Assembly (NCBI GenBank): GCA_947457025.1
Contig: CANGUI010000126.1
Span: 1-5,986 of the forward strand
Reading direction: 5' to 3'
Length of the DNA: 5,986 bases
Origin: Flammeovirgaceae bacterium
GTDB taxonomy: Bacteria > Bacteroidota > Bacteroidia > Cytophagales > Cyclobacteriaceae
Within the stretch, counting starts at the first letter, position 1; every line of letters starts with the position of its first letter. Below, piece after piece: positions 1-5,920 of this stretch. The notes below the pieces were generated by a model. That model was not told where the DNA came from. It did not search any database and saw only the letters and a list, made by a program, of their open reading frames with translations. A program made the translations under genes and the position numbers.

Positions 1-221
1 CTGATGCATCAGCCGCAGGGTATAACCTTGCTGGCCACCTCCACCCGGGCATTCGGCTGGTGGGGCAAGCGCGGCAGGCGATCACGCTGCCTTGTTTCTA
101 TTTTGGCAAATATGCCGGTCTACTCCCCGCCTTTGGGTCATTCACAGGTCTCCACCGGCTCAAGTTGAAAAAAAGTGACCGCGTTTTTGTGATCGCTGAA
201 AACCGGGTAATGGCTATATGA
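1..221 (+). CDS. pdeM: PdeM-like metallophosphoesterase of the ligase-associated DNA damage response, C-terminal fragment
   Basis: The gene enters from the left edge; the first complete codon is at 3 and the stop TGA is at 219-221, leaving 72 residues. Early in the fragment is GHLHPGIRL, the Gly-His-x-His metal-ligand motif that closes calcineurin-like phosphoesterase active sites. It is followed by an arginine/glutamine stretch, LPCFYFGK, then LLPAFGSFTGLH and DRVFVIAENRV. This order (HLHPG, LPCF, LPAFG.FTGL, DRVF) is what I know from the C-termini of PdeM, a small phosphoesterase encoded beside an ATP-dependent DNA ligase, a Lhr-like DEXH helicase and an exonuclease in many Bacteroidota and Proteobacteria. 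I infer that those partners lie to the left, outside the window. The product is presumably a cytoplasmic nuclease or phosphodiesterase acting in DNA repair. The stop overlaps the next start as ATGA, implying translational coupling to the CapA-family gene. The N-terminal half with the other metal ligands is not visible. Confidence 0.85.
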   Translation, partial: DASAAGYNLAGHLHPGIRLVGQARQAITLPCFYFGKYAGLLPAFGSFTGLHRLKLKKSDRVFVIAENRVMAI

Positions 222-1543
222 CATCGAAATTTTTTTTACTTTTCGCAGGCGCCATGCTATGGCGCACGGCACCCGCTCAGGATACTACTTATCTCTCTCT
301 GCTATTTCTCGGGGATATTATGCAGCACGATTCGCAGCGAAAGGCAGCATACATACCGGACAATGAAAACTACGATTACAGTCAATGTTTTCGCTGGATT
401 GCTCCGCATCTGCAGGCAGCTGATGTTACCATCGGGAACCTGGAGGTGACCCTCGCGGGGGAACCCTACGCAGGCTACCCGCGCTTCAGTGCTCCCGATG
501 CTTTAGCCCGAGACTTAAAGCGAGCGGGCGTAGACGTGCTGGTTACTGCAAATAATCATTCGCTGGATCGAGGCCGGCCCGGTTTGGAGCGTACCCTCGA
601 GGTGTTGCGCGCACACCAGCTATTGGCTACCGGAACATTTAAAGACTCAGCTGAACGTGCCACCCAATACCCATTACAGATCGAGCAAAAGGGCTTTCGG
701 CTTTCGCTATTGAACTACACGTACGGTACCAACGGCATTCCGGTAACGGCGCCTAACATCGTAAACCTGATCGATACCGTCCAAATTGTTAAGGATATGA
801 ACGCGGCCCGGAGTCAGCAATCAGATATCATCATCGTTTTCTTTCACTGGGGAAGCGAGTATCAATCACAGCCCACAGCCTGGCAGAAAGCACTTGCCAG
901 GCTTTGCTTTCGCGAAGGCGCTCAGTTGGTTGTTGGGGCACATCCCCATGTTCTTCAACCAATGGAATGGGATCAAAGTAAAAATCATGTAGTGGCCTAT
1001 TCACTTGGGAACTTTGTTTCCGGGCAGCGCCCGCGTTACCGGGACGGAGGCGCAACGCTCCGGGTTGTCCTGCAGAAAATCAGCACCAGTAAACAGGCGT
1101 GTACGATTATTAGCGCGGCCGATTATCACTTGCAGTGGGTCTATCGCGATAGTCGGCAGCGCTACTTCGTGTTGCCCGCAGCAGCTTTCGAAACCGATAC
1201 GGTCGTAGTGCAGCCGACCCAAAGCCGCGAAGCGCTGCGGCAGTTTCTCGCGGATTCCAGAGCTCTGTTTTCCAGATACAACACACAGGTGGCAGAAGAC
1301 TCTCTGGACATGTTTCGGGTGTGGATCACTAGTGACTCCCTGCTTCTGGATCATCCTGTTATTCGGATGTACAAACCCTCCCGTGAAGAAAAACCGGAAG
1401 TTGCGGGTTGGTACACAGTGGCGTTGAAGGATGTCCAAACGGCCATACGGGTGGCTACGGAGATTACCCAAACCACCCCATATCGCCATGCAGCGATCGT
1501 TCGAGTCCCGAAAAGAAGAACGCGGCAGAGTTCACCCAGGTAG
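218..1543 (+). CDS. CapA-family exported metallophosphoesterase (PGA_cap domain)
   Basis: This gene encodes 441 residues. The N-terminus is a Sec signal peptide: a short basic start, a hydrophobic FFLLFAGAMLW core, and likely cleavage after APA at residue 20. The CapA/PGA_cap calcineurin-like fold (PF09587) follows from about residue 27 to 290, with its signature metal and active-site motifs in order: LGDIM (31-35), GNLE (73-76), ANNH (111-114), HWG.EY (210-215), GAHPHV (240-245) and YSLGNF (261-266). All are intact, so I expect an active enzyme facing the periplasm. Relatives include the poly-gamma-glutamate capsule protein CapA, but the substrate here is unknown and no capB or capC partner is visible, so a capsule role is not supported. 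Residues from about 330 to 441 form an extension beyond the usual domain, ending in a basic tail (KRRTRQ). The start at 218 overlaps the pdeM stop by four bases, has no clear Shine-Dalgarno site, and gives a sensible signal peptide. Confidence 0.94.
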   Translation: MTSKFFLLFAGAMLWRTAPAQDTTYLSLLFLGDIMQHDSQRKAAYIPDNENYDYSQCFRWIAPHLQAADVTIGNLEVTLAGEPYAGYPRFSAPDALARDLKRAGVDVLVTANNHSLDRGRPGLERTLEVLRAHQLLATGTFKDSAERATQYPLQIEQKGFRLSLLNYTYGTNGIPVTAPNIVNLIDTVQIVKDMNAARSQQSDIIIVFFHWGSEYQSQPTAWQKALARLCFREGAQLVVGAHPHVLQPMEWDQSKNHVVAYSLGNFVSGQRPRYRDGGATLRVVLQKISTSKQACTIISAADYHLQWVYRDSRQRYFVLPAAAFETDTVVVQPTQSREALRQFLADSRALFSRYNTQVAEDSLDMFRVWITSDSLLLDHPVIRMYKPSREEKPEVAGWYTVALKDVQTAIRVATEITQTTPYRHAAIVRVPKRRTRQSSPR

Positions 1544-1611
1544 ACGGAAGCAGACGATCAGATCACACGGTAATCTTCCAGGGGGATCGTAATTTGAGTT
1601 TTTGGAAAGTG

Positions 1612-1637
1612 GGCAAACATGTTAGAAAATGCTTGCC
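1612..1637. other. Imperfect hairpin in the convergent gap between capA-like and beta-barrel genes
   Basis: GGCAA (1612-1616) pairs with TTGCC (1633-1637) and CAT (1618-1620) with ATG (1629-1631), giving eight pairs around one A/C mismatch and an eight-base loop. It sits between two genes that converge, where a terminator is expected. There is no T-run directly after it on either strand, so it is not a canonical intrinsic terminator. The rest of the gap (1544-1659) shows nothing else I can support. Confidence 0.35.
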
Positions 1638-1659
1638 TGATACTCAGAGCTGTTAGTGT

Positions 1660-2388
1660 TCACCGTCGGGTTTTGCGGCCACTTGTCATGATGATGCCCA
1701 GAGAAAACTCTAATCCGGTAAAGTCTATTTGAGCATCGGGGAAATCGATCGGGCGGGTTTCCACTCTGCCCGCTTCATTCACCCCTGCAACTGTACCCGT
1801 CAATGGAAATCCAGAGGCACCCATGAGGTAATTAACTTCAAGAGATATTCCGAATTGCCGGTTTACATAATAGAGTAACTCAGATCCTACATGATAGCCC
1901 CAACCGGGTTTATTTTCGAATTCGAATGTACTGTTGGCTATCACCCAATTTTGATACTTCGCTAACTCCCGATCCATGTTGCCAAAATCGATTTTCTGAG
2001 AAAAACCATAGAAACCAAAAGCTCCACCCTTTACGCTAAACTCAGCCGATTCACCACGCAGCTGAAAAACCAATTCCAGGGGCACGAATACGGAAAAGTT
2101 AGGACCCACAAGTGAGGACGTAGATTGAAAAGGAAGTCCCTTCATTCCCAGACCTGCCATCCGATAAAGGGTGATGCCGGTTTCAATCGATAGAAAACGA
2201 TTCACGTTTACACCCACGCCTCGAAAACTGAAAGGACTTACCGGCGTTGAAAAAGCACCGTTCCGCGGAACAAAATAGGAAAATGAAAGGCCGAATTCCT
2301 GCGCCATAACTGCGCCAGCCAAACCGGTGAAAAAGAGAAATACTCCGAACCGTCTCAAGTTTTTTTGTTGCAAGATAGGAGCAACCAC
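1660..2388 (-). CDS. Outer-membrane beta-barrel protein (porin-family-like)
   Basis: This gene encodes 242 residues from a GTG start. A signal peptide is clear: RRFGVF, a hydrophobic core, then AVMAQ with likely cleavage between A29 and Q30. The mature part alternates hydrophobic/aromatic and polar residues in short strands separated by turns, for example FGLSFSYFV, FSVFVPLELVFQL, FGFYGFSQ, YHVGSELLYYV, FGISLEVNYL and LEFSLGIIM. This is the look of the 8-stranded OmpA/OmpW-like 'outer membrane beta-barrel' or 'porin family' proteins common in Bacteroidota. No enzyme motif or TonB box is seen, so the role (structural, adhesive or small-molecule channel) stays open. No ATG lies in frame upstream of the signal core. 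GTG at 2388 gives a 30-residue leader, whereas TTG at 2358, preceded by an A-rich stretch, would give a compact 20-residue signal peptide starting just before RRF. The start is therefore uncertain. It is divergent from the amidohydrolase gene. Confidence 0.82.
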   Translation of the reverse strand: MVAPILQQKNLRRFGVFLFFTGLAGAVMAQEFGLSFSYFVPRNGAFSTPVSPFSFRGVGVNVNRFLSIETGITLYRMAGLGMKGLPFQSTSSLVGPNFSVFVPLELVFQLRGESAEFSVKGGAFGFYGFSQKIDFGNMDRELAKYQNWVIANSTFEFENKPGWGYHVGSELLYYVNRQFGISLEVNYLMGASGFPLTGTVAGVNEAGRVETRPIDFPDAQIDFTGLEFSLGIIMTSGRKTRR

Positions 2389-2553
2389 ACCATCTTCACG
2401 AAAATATTGAGAAATCGGAGGGCGTACTGTTTCCGATCGATTAATTTTAGGGAGGTGGGTAGTACGCTAAAAAAGCCAGTAGCCCCTAAACAGGTTGCCT
2501 CATCGATGTTCAGTAAGGATATTGCCAGTAAACACAAAAGTAAATTACTTCAC
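2389..2553. promoter_or_regulatory. Divergent intergenic region with the promoters of the beta-barrel and amidohydrolase genes
   Basis: The two flanking genes point away from each other, so both promoters should be here. The plus-strand frame stays open through this gap, but its translation is not protein-like and precedes a clear lipoprotein signal, so I read it as non-coding. Partial matches to the Bacteroidota -7 element TAnnTTTG occur. TATTTTCG on the minus strand lies just before the GTG (one mismatch), and TAATTTTA on the plus strand is at 2442-2449 (one mismatch). Neither has a TTG-type -33 element at 17-23 bases, so I cannot place a promoter exactly. Confidence 0.4.
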
Positions 2554-4257
2554 ATGAGACTTTTCGTAATCTTGGTTATCTCTGCCGCGCTGTTTTCGGG
2601 ATGTACAAAAAAACCACAGGCCGACTGGATTATTTTTGGTGGCACGATTTACACCGTGGAAAAAGCCCAGCCGGTGGTGGAAGCCGTTGCCGTGAAGGGT
2701 GATACCATTCTGGCCGTGGGCACTTTGGCCGCCGTGAATGAGTTTCGGGGTAAGGATACCCGGTTGGTAGACTTGAAGGGCAGAACCATGACCCCGGGAT
2801 TTATTGAGGGGCATGGGCATATCATGGGGCTTGGGTACAACGAATTGAACCTCGACCTGTTGGAGGTTACAAGCTATGATGAGTTAATAGAAAAAGTCCG
2901 CGAGGCTGTTGCAAAAGCGAAACCGGGGCAGTGGATTCTTGGGCGCGGTTGGCACCAGGACAAGTGGGAAACGAAGCCGGCCCGGATGTATAAGGGGTTT
3001 CCCGCACACCAGGAATTGAGTAAAGTATCCCCAGATAATCCCGTTTTTCTGCGTCATGCCAGTGGTCATGCCGGATTCGCAAATGCGAAGGCCATGCAAC
3101 TTGCTGGTGTCAACCAGCTTTCAAAAGAGCGCATGCTGGAAATCGGTAATGAGGGTGGTGAAATCATCAAAGACGATTTGGGTAATCCTACAGGGATTTT
3201 CAACGAACGGGCGATGACACTCATCGCAGACGAGATACCAGAGGCAACGGCTGCCAGTGATTCGCTGGCGCTGCAACTGGCTATGGATGCATGCGCCCGA
3301 AACGGCATCACCGGTTTTCAGGATGCCGGGGCATCGCGTGAGAACATCGATCTTTTTTACCAATTCAAAAATGCACATCAACTTAAAACGAGGCTCTACG
3401 TCATGCTCACGGGTTTTGACCGCCCCATGGTGTACGAGTGGTTTAAAAAAGGCCCGGACATTGACCCCAACCATTTTCTTACTATTCGTTCGGTGAAGCT
3501 GAATTGTGATGGGGCGCTTGGCTCCCGCGGTGCCTGGCTGCTGGAACCCTATACGGATCGCCCCGATTTTTATGGAATGGCTACCTATCCCATGGATACC
3601 GTGTTGAAGATTTCCCGAATGGCACTCAAGGTCGGGTTTCAGGTATGCTCCCACGCTATAGGCGATCGTGCCAATCGGGAGATTCTCAATCGTTACGAAC
3701 AGGCATTTCAAGAGGCTCCGGCGTTCAAAGACCATCGGTTCAGGATAGAACACGCGCAGCATCTCCACCCCACAGACATTCCACGTTTTGCCCAATTGGG
3801 GGTGATCCCGGCCATGCAAGCCAACCACCTGAGCAGCGACCGCCCCTGGGCTATCGAGCGCCTCGGCGAGAAGCGCATCAAAGAAGGAGCCTACATGTGG
3901 CAGTCACTCTTGAAAACAGGTGCCCGCATTGTTAACGGAACAGATGTGCCGGTAGAACCCATAAATCCACTGGCCAGTTTCTATGCCTCGATATCGCGAA
4001 AAACTTTGAAGGGCTCTCCGGCAGGCGGGTATGAGCCTGATGAAAAGATGACACGCATGCAGGCGCTCCGCAGCTATACCCTGGATGCCGCATATGGGGC
4101 CTTTGAAGACAAAATCAAAGGTTCGATTGTGCCGGGTAAACTGGCCGACTTTGTCGTTTTTGATCAGGACATAATGCAAATTGAAGAGGACAAGATATTA
4201 GCAACTCAGGTGATGATGACGATGCTCGGAGGAAAAATCATCTTTGAAAAGAAGTAG
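2554..4257 (+). CDS. Lipoprotein amidohydrolase, YtcJ-like (amidohydrolase family 3)
   Basis: This gene encodes 567 residues from ATG 2554. That start gives MRLFVILVISAALFSGC, a type II (lipoprotein) signal with the lipidated Cys at 17. The open frame extends 63 codons further upstream, but that part would bury the signal, so I reject it. The mature enzyme begins with a small beta domain (IIFGGTIYTV) and TPGFIEGHGH, the HxH metal pair H87/H89. The TIM-barrel ligands follow: K315 in KLNCDGALGSRG, H367 in SHAIGDRAN, H400 in RIEHAQHLHP and D464 in NGTDVP. The chain closes with GSIVPGKLADFVVFD, which returns to the beta domain. This is the full layout of PF07969, the YtcJ/NfdA/AepA group of metal-dependent hydrolases acting on amide-type bonds. 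The natural substrate is unknown. The enzyme is probably anchored to a membrane and faces the periplasm. It is a single-gene unit ended by the terminator at 4292-4330. Confidence 0.96.
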   Translation: MRLFVILVISAALFSGCTKKPQADWIIFGGTIYTVEKAQPVVEAVAVKGDTILAVGTLAAVNEFRGKDTRLVDLKGRTMTPGFIEGHGHIMGLGYNELNLDLLEVTSYDELIEKVREAVAKAKPGQWILGRGWHQDKWETKPARMYKGFPAHQELSKVSPDNPVFLRHASGHAGFANAKAMQLAGVNQLSKERMLEIGNEGGEIIKDDLGNPTGIFNERAMTLIADEIPEATAASDSLALQLAMDACARNGITGFQDAGASRENIDLFYQFKNAHQLKTRLYVMLTGFDRPMVYEWFKKGPDIDPNHFLTIRSVKLNCDGALGSRGAWLLEPYTDRPDFYGMATYPMDTVLKISRMALKVGFQVCSHAIGDRANREILNRYEQAFQEAPAFKDHRFRIEHAQHLHPTDIPRFAQLGVIPAMQANHLSSDRPWAIERLGEKRIKEGAYMWQSLLKTGARIVNGTDVPVEPINPLASFYASISRKTLKGSPAGGYEPDEKMTRMQALRSYTLDAAYGAFEDKIKGSIVPGKLADFVVFDQDIMQIEEDKILATQVMMTMLGGKIIFEKK

Positions 4258-4291
4258 CGGAGCCTGACGAAATTCGGAATTCATTCCCAAT

Positions 4292-4330
4292 AAAAAAGGG
4301 GCCTCTGTTGAAGACAGGAACCCCTTTTCT
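4292..4330. terminator. Bidirectional intrinsic terminator between amidohydrolase and TerB-like genes
   Basis: AAAAGGGG (4294-4301) pairs perfectly with CCCCTTTT (4321-4328). Inside, CTGT (4305-4308) pairs with ACAG (4314-4317) around a five-base loop TGAAG, with a small internal loop between the two helices. The 5' A-run is the U-run for the minus strand and the 3' T-run serves the plus strand, so the structure can stop transcription from both converging genes. It begins 34 bases after the amidohydrolase stop and ends 19 bases from the TerB-like stop. Confidence 0.88.
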
Positions 4331-4349
4331 CAATTCTTTTGGTTGGGAA

Positions 4350-4748
4350 TTACTTCAGGTATTTATGCGCGCGTTCAAAGACGAGTTTGCGGTCGGCTGT
4401 AATTGTCGGGTCACTGTAGATGCGCGAAGAAAGTTCTGCTACAACTCCCTTCCGGTAGCCCAACTTATCAGCAATTTGTTCGCAGAAATGTATTTCGCTG
4501 CGAAAAACCTGGCCATCACTCTTCATCAATTGTACCAACAAATACAGATTCTCGAATTTCTGATCCTCGGTGAACTGATCGAGATTTCCGATCGGCTGAG
4601 GGTTTTTCAACATAACGTCAATCTCTGAATCGCCAACACCATTTGCTTTGCCAATCATCCGGATAACCTTTGCCTCTTTGTCAGATACTTGATTATCACT
4701 GGCAGCCAGATTGATGAGCACGTTTAAAGTTTCTTTTATCATAGTCAT
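4350..4748 (-). CDS. TerB-like (tellurite resistance TerB family) cytoplasmic protein
   Basis: This gene encodes 132 residues with no signal peptide or membrane segment, predicted all-helical. Two half-repeats are visible: LINLAASDNQVSDKEAKVI (11-29) and LVQLMKSDGQVFRSEIHFC (71-89). Each has the pattern hydrophobic-x-x-x-SD-x-Q-V-x-x-x-E, the acidic 'AsDG.vs..E' motif of TerB/DjlA-N-type domains (PF05099), which fold as a four-helix bundle and bind metal. Family membership does not prove tellurite resistance. No terC, terD or terE neighbour is present, and stand-alone TerB-like proteins in Bacteroidota have no fixed role that I know of. Two starts are possible: ATG 4748 and ATG 4742 (MTMI). 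I use the first, which is preceded by an A/T-rich stretch (taaatttta). The gene converges on the amidohydrolase through the shared terminator and diverges from the DUF2807 gene. Confidence 0.85.
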   Translation of the reverse strand: MTMIKETLNVLINLAASDNQVSDKEAKVIRMIGKANGVGDSEIDVMLKNPQPIGNLDQFTEDQKFENLYLLVQLMKSDGQVFRSEIHFCEQIADKLGYRKGVVAELSSRIYSDPTITADRKLVFERAHKYLK

Positions 4749-4895
4749 TAAAATTTACCCGAAATACGTTTTTGATACCGTGAAATTAAAGGAAAAATGC
4801 CTAATTTATCAGATTTTTGGAAAAAATTAACGCTTTGCGTTGGTTTGTGCAACTTGTCGCGATCCGTTTCGTCTTTAGCGAAAACCAAATATAGC
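4749..4895. promoter_or_regulatory. Divergent intergenic region between TerB-like and DUF2807 genes
   Basis: This is a 147-bp A/T-rich gap that must hold promoters for both flanking genes. The plus frame from 4797 is open across part of it, but the added 33 residues precede a clear signal peptide and are not credible coding sequence. I found no good TTG-N17-23-TAnnTTTG pair on either strand, so no promoter is placed. Confidence 0.35.
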
Positions 4896-5576
4896 ATGAA
4901 AAAAAGAGCTCTTGTGGTTCTGGCATTTGCCTGCTCGCTGTCATTGATGGCGCAATTGTCTGAAAACCGTTCTGTCGGAGCATTTCGGGGAATAAAGTCC
5001 GGCGAAGCGATTGATGTATTTTTAAAAAAAGGTGAAAAAGAGTCCGTTCGGGTTGAGATTTCGGATGGGAAATTGACCGATGTGATTACGGATGTTGTGG
5101 GGTCTACATTACGGATTGAAATGCGCAGCGGTGTCTATGGGCGGCGGTCGGTAAAAGTTTTTGTTACCTATGTGGTCCTTGAAAAACTTTCGGCCAGTTC
5201 GGCTTCTAACATCTATTCTGAAGATCCTGTCAAAGCCCGCCAGATGGAGATCAATGCGTCAAGCGCAGCTAATATTGAAATTACGCTGGAGGCGGAAGAT
5301 GTTTCCGTGGACGTATCCAGCGCAGCTGAAGTCCTTCTAGATGGAACTGCCCGAACATTTCGTGCAGACGCCAGCAGCGCTGCAACGATTGATGCCTACG
5401 ACCTGGAAGCTGATGAGGTTACTGCATCTGCCTCCAGCGCCGGCTCTATCCGCGTAACGGCCCGCAAGGAGATCAATGCCGATGCCAGCAGTGGCGGGAG
5501 CATTCGTTACCGGGGTAATCCCAGTAAAACCAATACGTCGTCCAGCAGCGGTGGGTCGGTGAAGAAAAGTGTCTGA
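4896..5576 (+). CDS. Exported DUF2807 (head GIN domain) beta-helix protein
   Basis: This gene encodes 226 residues from ATG 4896, chosen because it opens a classic signal peptide: MKKRA, a hydrophobic LVVLAFACSLSL core and MAQ, with cleavage probably between A19 and Q20. After it comes VGAFRGIKSGEAIDVFLKKG (27-46), the usual opening of PF10988 (DUF2807, 'putative auto-transporter adhesin head GIN domain'). SVRVEISDGKL and LRIEMRSG follow, the latter resembling the family's 'L.I....' strand. From about residue 98 to the end a ladder of Ser-Ser-Ala/Gly turns repeats every 18-21 residues, consistent with a single-stranded right-handed beta-helix. The protein is probably periplasmic or surface-exposed. 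The family's function is not established, and 'adhesin' is only a database label. It lacks the C-terminal membrane or sorting domain that would show how it is anchored. The gene is a single unit, divergent from the TerB-like gene. Upstream sequence is A-rich with no Shine-Dalgarno site. Confidence 0.92.
   Translation: MKKRALVVLAFACSLSLMAQLSENRSVGAFRGIKSGEAIDVFLKKGEKESVRVEISDGKLTDVITDVVGSTLRIEMRSGVYGRRSVKVFVTYVVLEKLSASSASNIYSEDPVKARQMEINASSAANIEITLEAEDVSVDVSSAAEVLLDGTARTFRADASSAATIDAYDLEADEVTASASSAGSIRVTARKEINADASSGGSIRYRGNPSKTNTSSSSGGSVKKSV
5196..5558 (+). repeat. Seven-copy Ser-Ser-Ala/Gly rung repeat inside the DUF2807 gene
   Basis: Ser-Ser pairs occur at residues 101, 122, 141, 160, 180, 198 and 217, spaced 21, 19, 19, 20, 18 and 19 residues (about 54-63 bases). 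Each has the form (A/V/S)-S-S-(A/G)-(A/S/G), followed by a short beta-strand. The turns change from SSA in the first five copies to SSG-G-S in the last two. The DNA of the copies is diverged but keeps a ccagcagc/ccagcgc-like core, indicating old internal duplication or structural constraint rather than a recent tandem expansion. Confidence 0.85.
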
Positions 5577-5737
5577 CAGCGATTGGGTGGCAGTTTTCGG
5601 TTCTTTACACGTTGTTGGTAGCCAGCTCATTCAGACGAGAATATGCTACCATTCAGTTATGCAGATCATCTATATGTGAAATGCCGCCTACTTCGTTGAG
5701 CAGCGGACTTTCCAGACTTTTTTTCAGCTCTTACAAA

Positions 5738-5765
5738 GTCAGCCGGGCCGACTGGTCCGCCTGAC
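5738..5765. other. GC-rich imperfect hairpin downstream of the DUF2807 gene
   Basis: GTCAG (5738-5742) pairs with CTGAC (5761-5765). After a C/C mismatch, C5744 pairs with G5759 and GGGCC (5745-5749) pairs with GGTCC (5754-5758, one G-U), leaving a GACT tetraloop. That is eleven pairs with one mismatch. No T-run follows on the plus strand and only TTTG on the minus strand, so it is a poor intrinsic terminator. It could be an RNA 3'-end stabiliser or a dispersed palindromic repeat. Confidence 0.45.
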
Positions 5766-5864
5766 TACTCGTTATCTAATCTAAACTGGAAGCAGAAGTG
5801 TTTCGGCGGATAAATGGTCGGGATTCAAAACACCCGTGGTGAGTTTACTTTCAGAGCATGGTAT

Positions 5865-5878
5865 CATAAACGTTTATG
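5865..5878. promoter_or_regulatory. Perfect 14-bp palindrome, possible operator
   Basis: CATAAACGTTTATG is its own reverse complement over 14 bases. TGG (5859-5861) and CCA (5879-5881) extend the symmetry after a three-base offset on one side. Such a site fits a dimeric DNA-binding protein. No regulated gene is identifiable beside it. Confidence 0.35.
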
Positions 5879-5885
5879 CCAACAT

Positions 5886-5917
5886 AAAAAAGTTCAAGTT
5901 TCCGTTTACAAATTGAA
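5886..5917 (-). terminator. Weak intrinsic terminator for a minus-strand gene from the right
   Basis: Read on the minus strand, TTCAA (plus 5913-5917) pairs with TTGAA (plus 5893-5897), extended inward by TTT/AAA past one bulged base. It is followed after one C by six T (plus A-run 5886-5891). The stem is A/T-rich, so folding is weak, but the U-run is correctly placed. It lies four bases past the stop codon of the candidate partial gene at 5921-5986, which supports both calls. Confidence 0.4.
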
Positions 5918-5920
5918 ACC

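Larger units (their letters stand above)
5577..5920. other. Gene-free region of about 340 bases
   Basis: All six frames were read. None holds a convincing start plus coding-like stretch. The longest open pieces in the plus frames are only a few dozen codons, lack starts, and match nothing I recognise. The region contains an imperfect hairpin (5738-5765), a perfect palindrome (5865-5878) and a weak minus-strand terminator-like hairpin (5886-5917), listed separately. No tRNA-like T-loop or cloverleaf was found. It may be the 3' trailer of the DUF2807 gene plus intergenic DNA, or a decayed gene too old to read. Confidence 0.6.

Noticed and set aside
1001..1489. Minus-strand open frame (162 codons) under the CapA-like gene
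   Set aside because: It is antisense to a clear coding gene, and its translation shows no domain or signal.
218..1543. A capsule (poly-gamma-glutamate) synthesis locus
   Set aside because: The CapA-like gene stands without CapB, CapC or other polymer genes in the window, and CapA-family proteins are widespread outside capsule loci.
2365..2553. A 63-codon upstream extension of the amidohydrolase reading frame
   Set aside because: It would hide the lipoprotein signal at 2554 inside the protein, its composition is not protein-like, and it overlaps the start of the divergent barrel gene.
3121..3828. Long minus-strand open frame (235 codons) inside the amidohydrolase gene
   Set aside because: It is entirely antisense to a gene with all family motifs intact, and its translation shows no recognisable domain.
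4308..4628. Plus-strand open frame (106 codons) opposite the TerB-like gene
   Set aside because: It starts inside the terminator hairpin and is antisense to a gene with two matching TerB half-repeats.
4350..4748. A tellurite-resistance operon
   Set aside because: Only a TerB-like domain is present, with no terC, terD or terE neighbours, so a stress-resistance cluster is not supported.
4797..4895. A 33-codon upstream extension of the DUF2807 gene
   Set aside because: A textbook signal peptide begins at ATG 4896; the extension lies in A/T-rich promoter-type DNA.
5798..5841. Small inverted repeats (GTGTTT/AAACAC, CGGG/CCCG, CACC/GGTG) that looked like a tRNA or attachment site
   Set aside because: They cannot form a cloverleaf together, no tRNA T-loop consensus is present, and arms of 4-6 bases are expected by chance.
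5781..5867. A 28-codon minus-strand frame starting in the palindrome
   Set aside because: It is too short and has no recognisable composition or ribosome-site support; its start is explained by the palindrome sequence itself.
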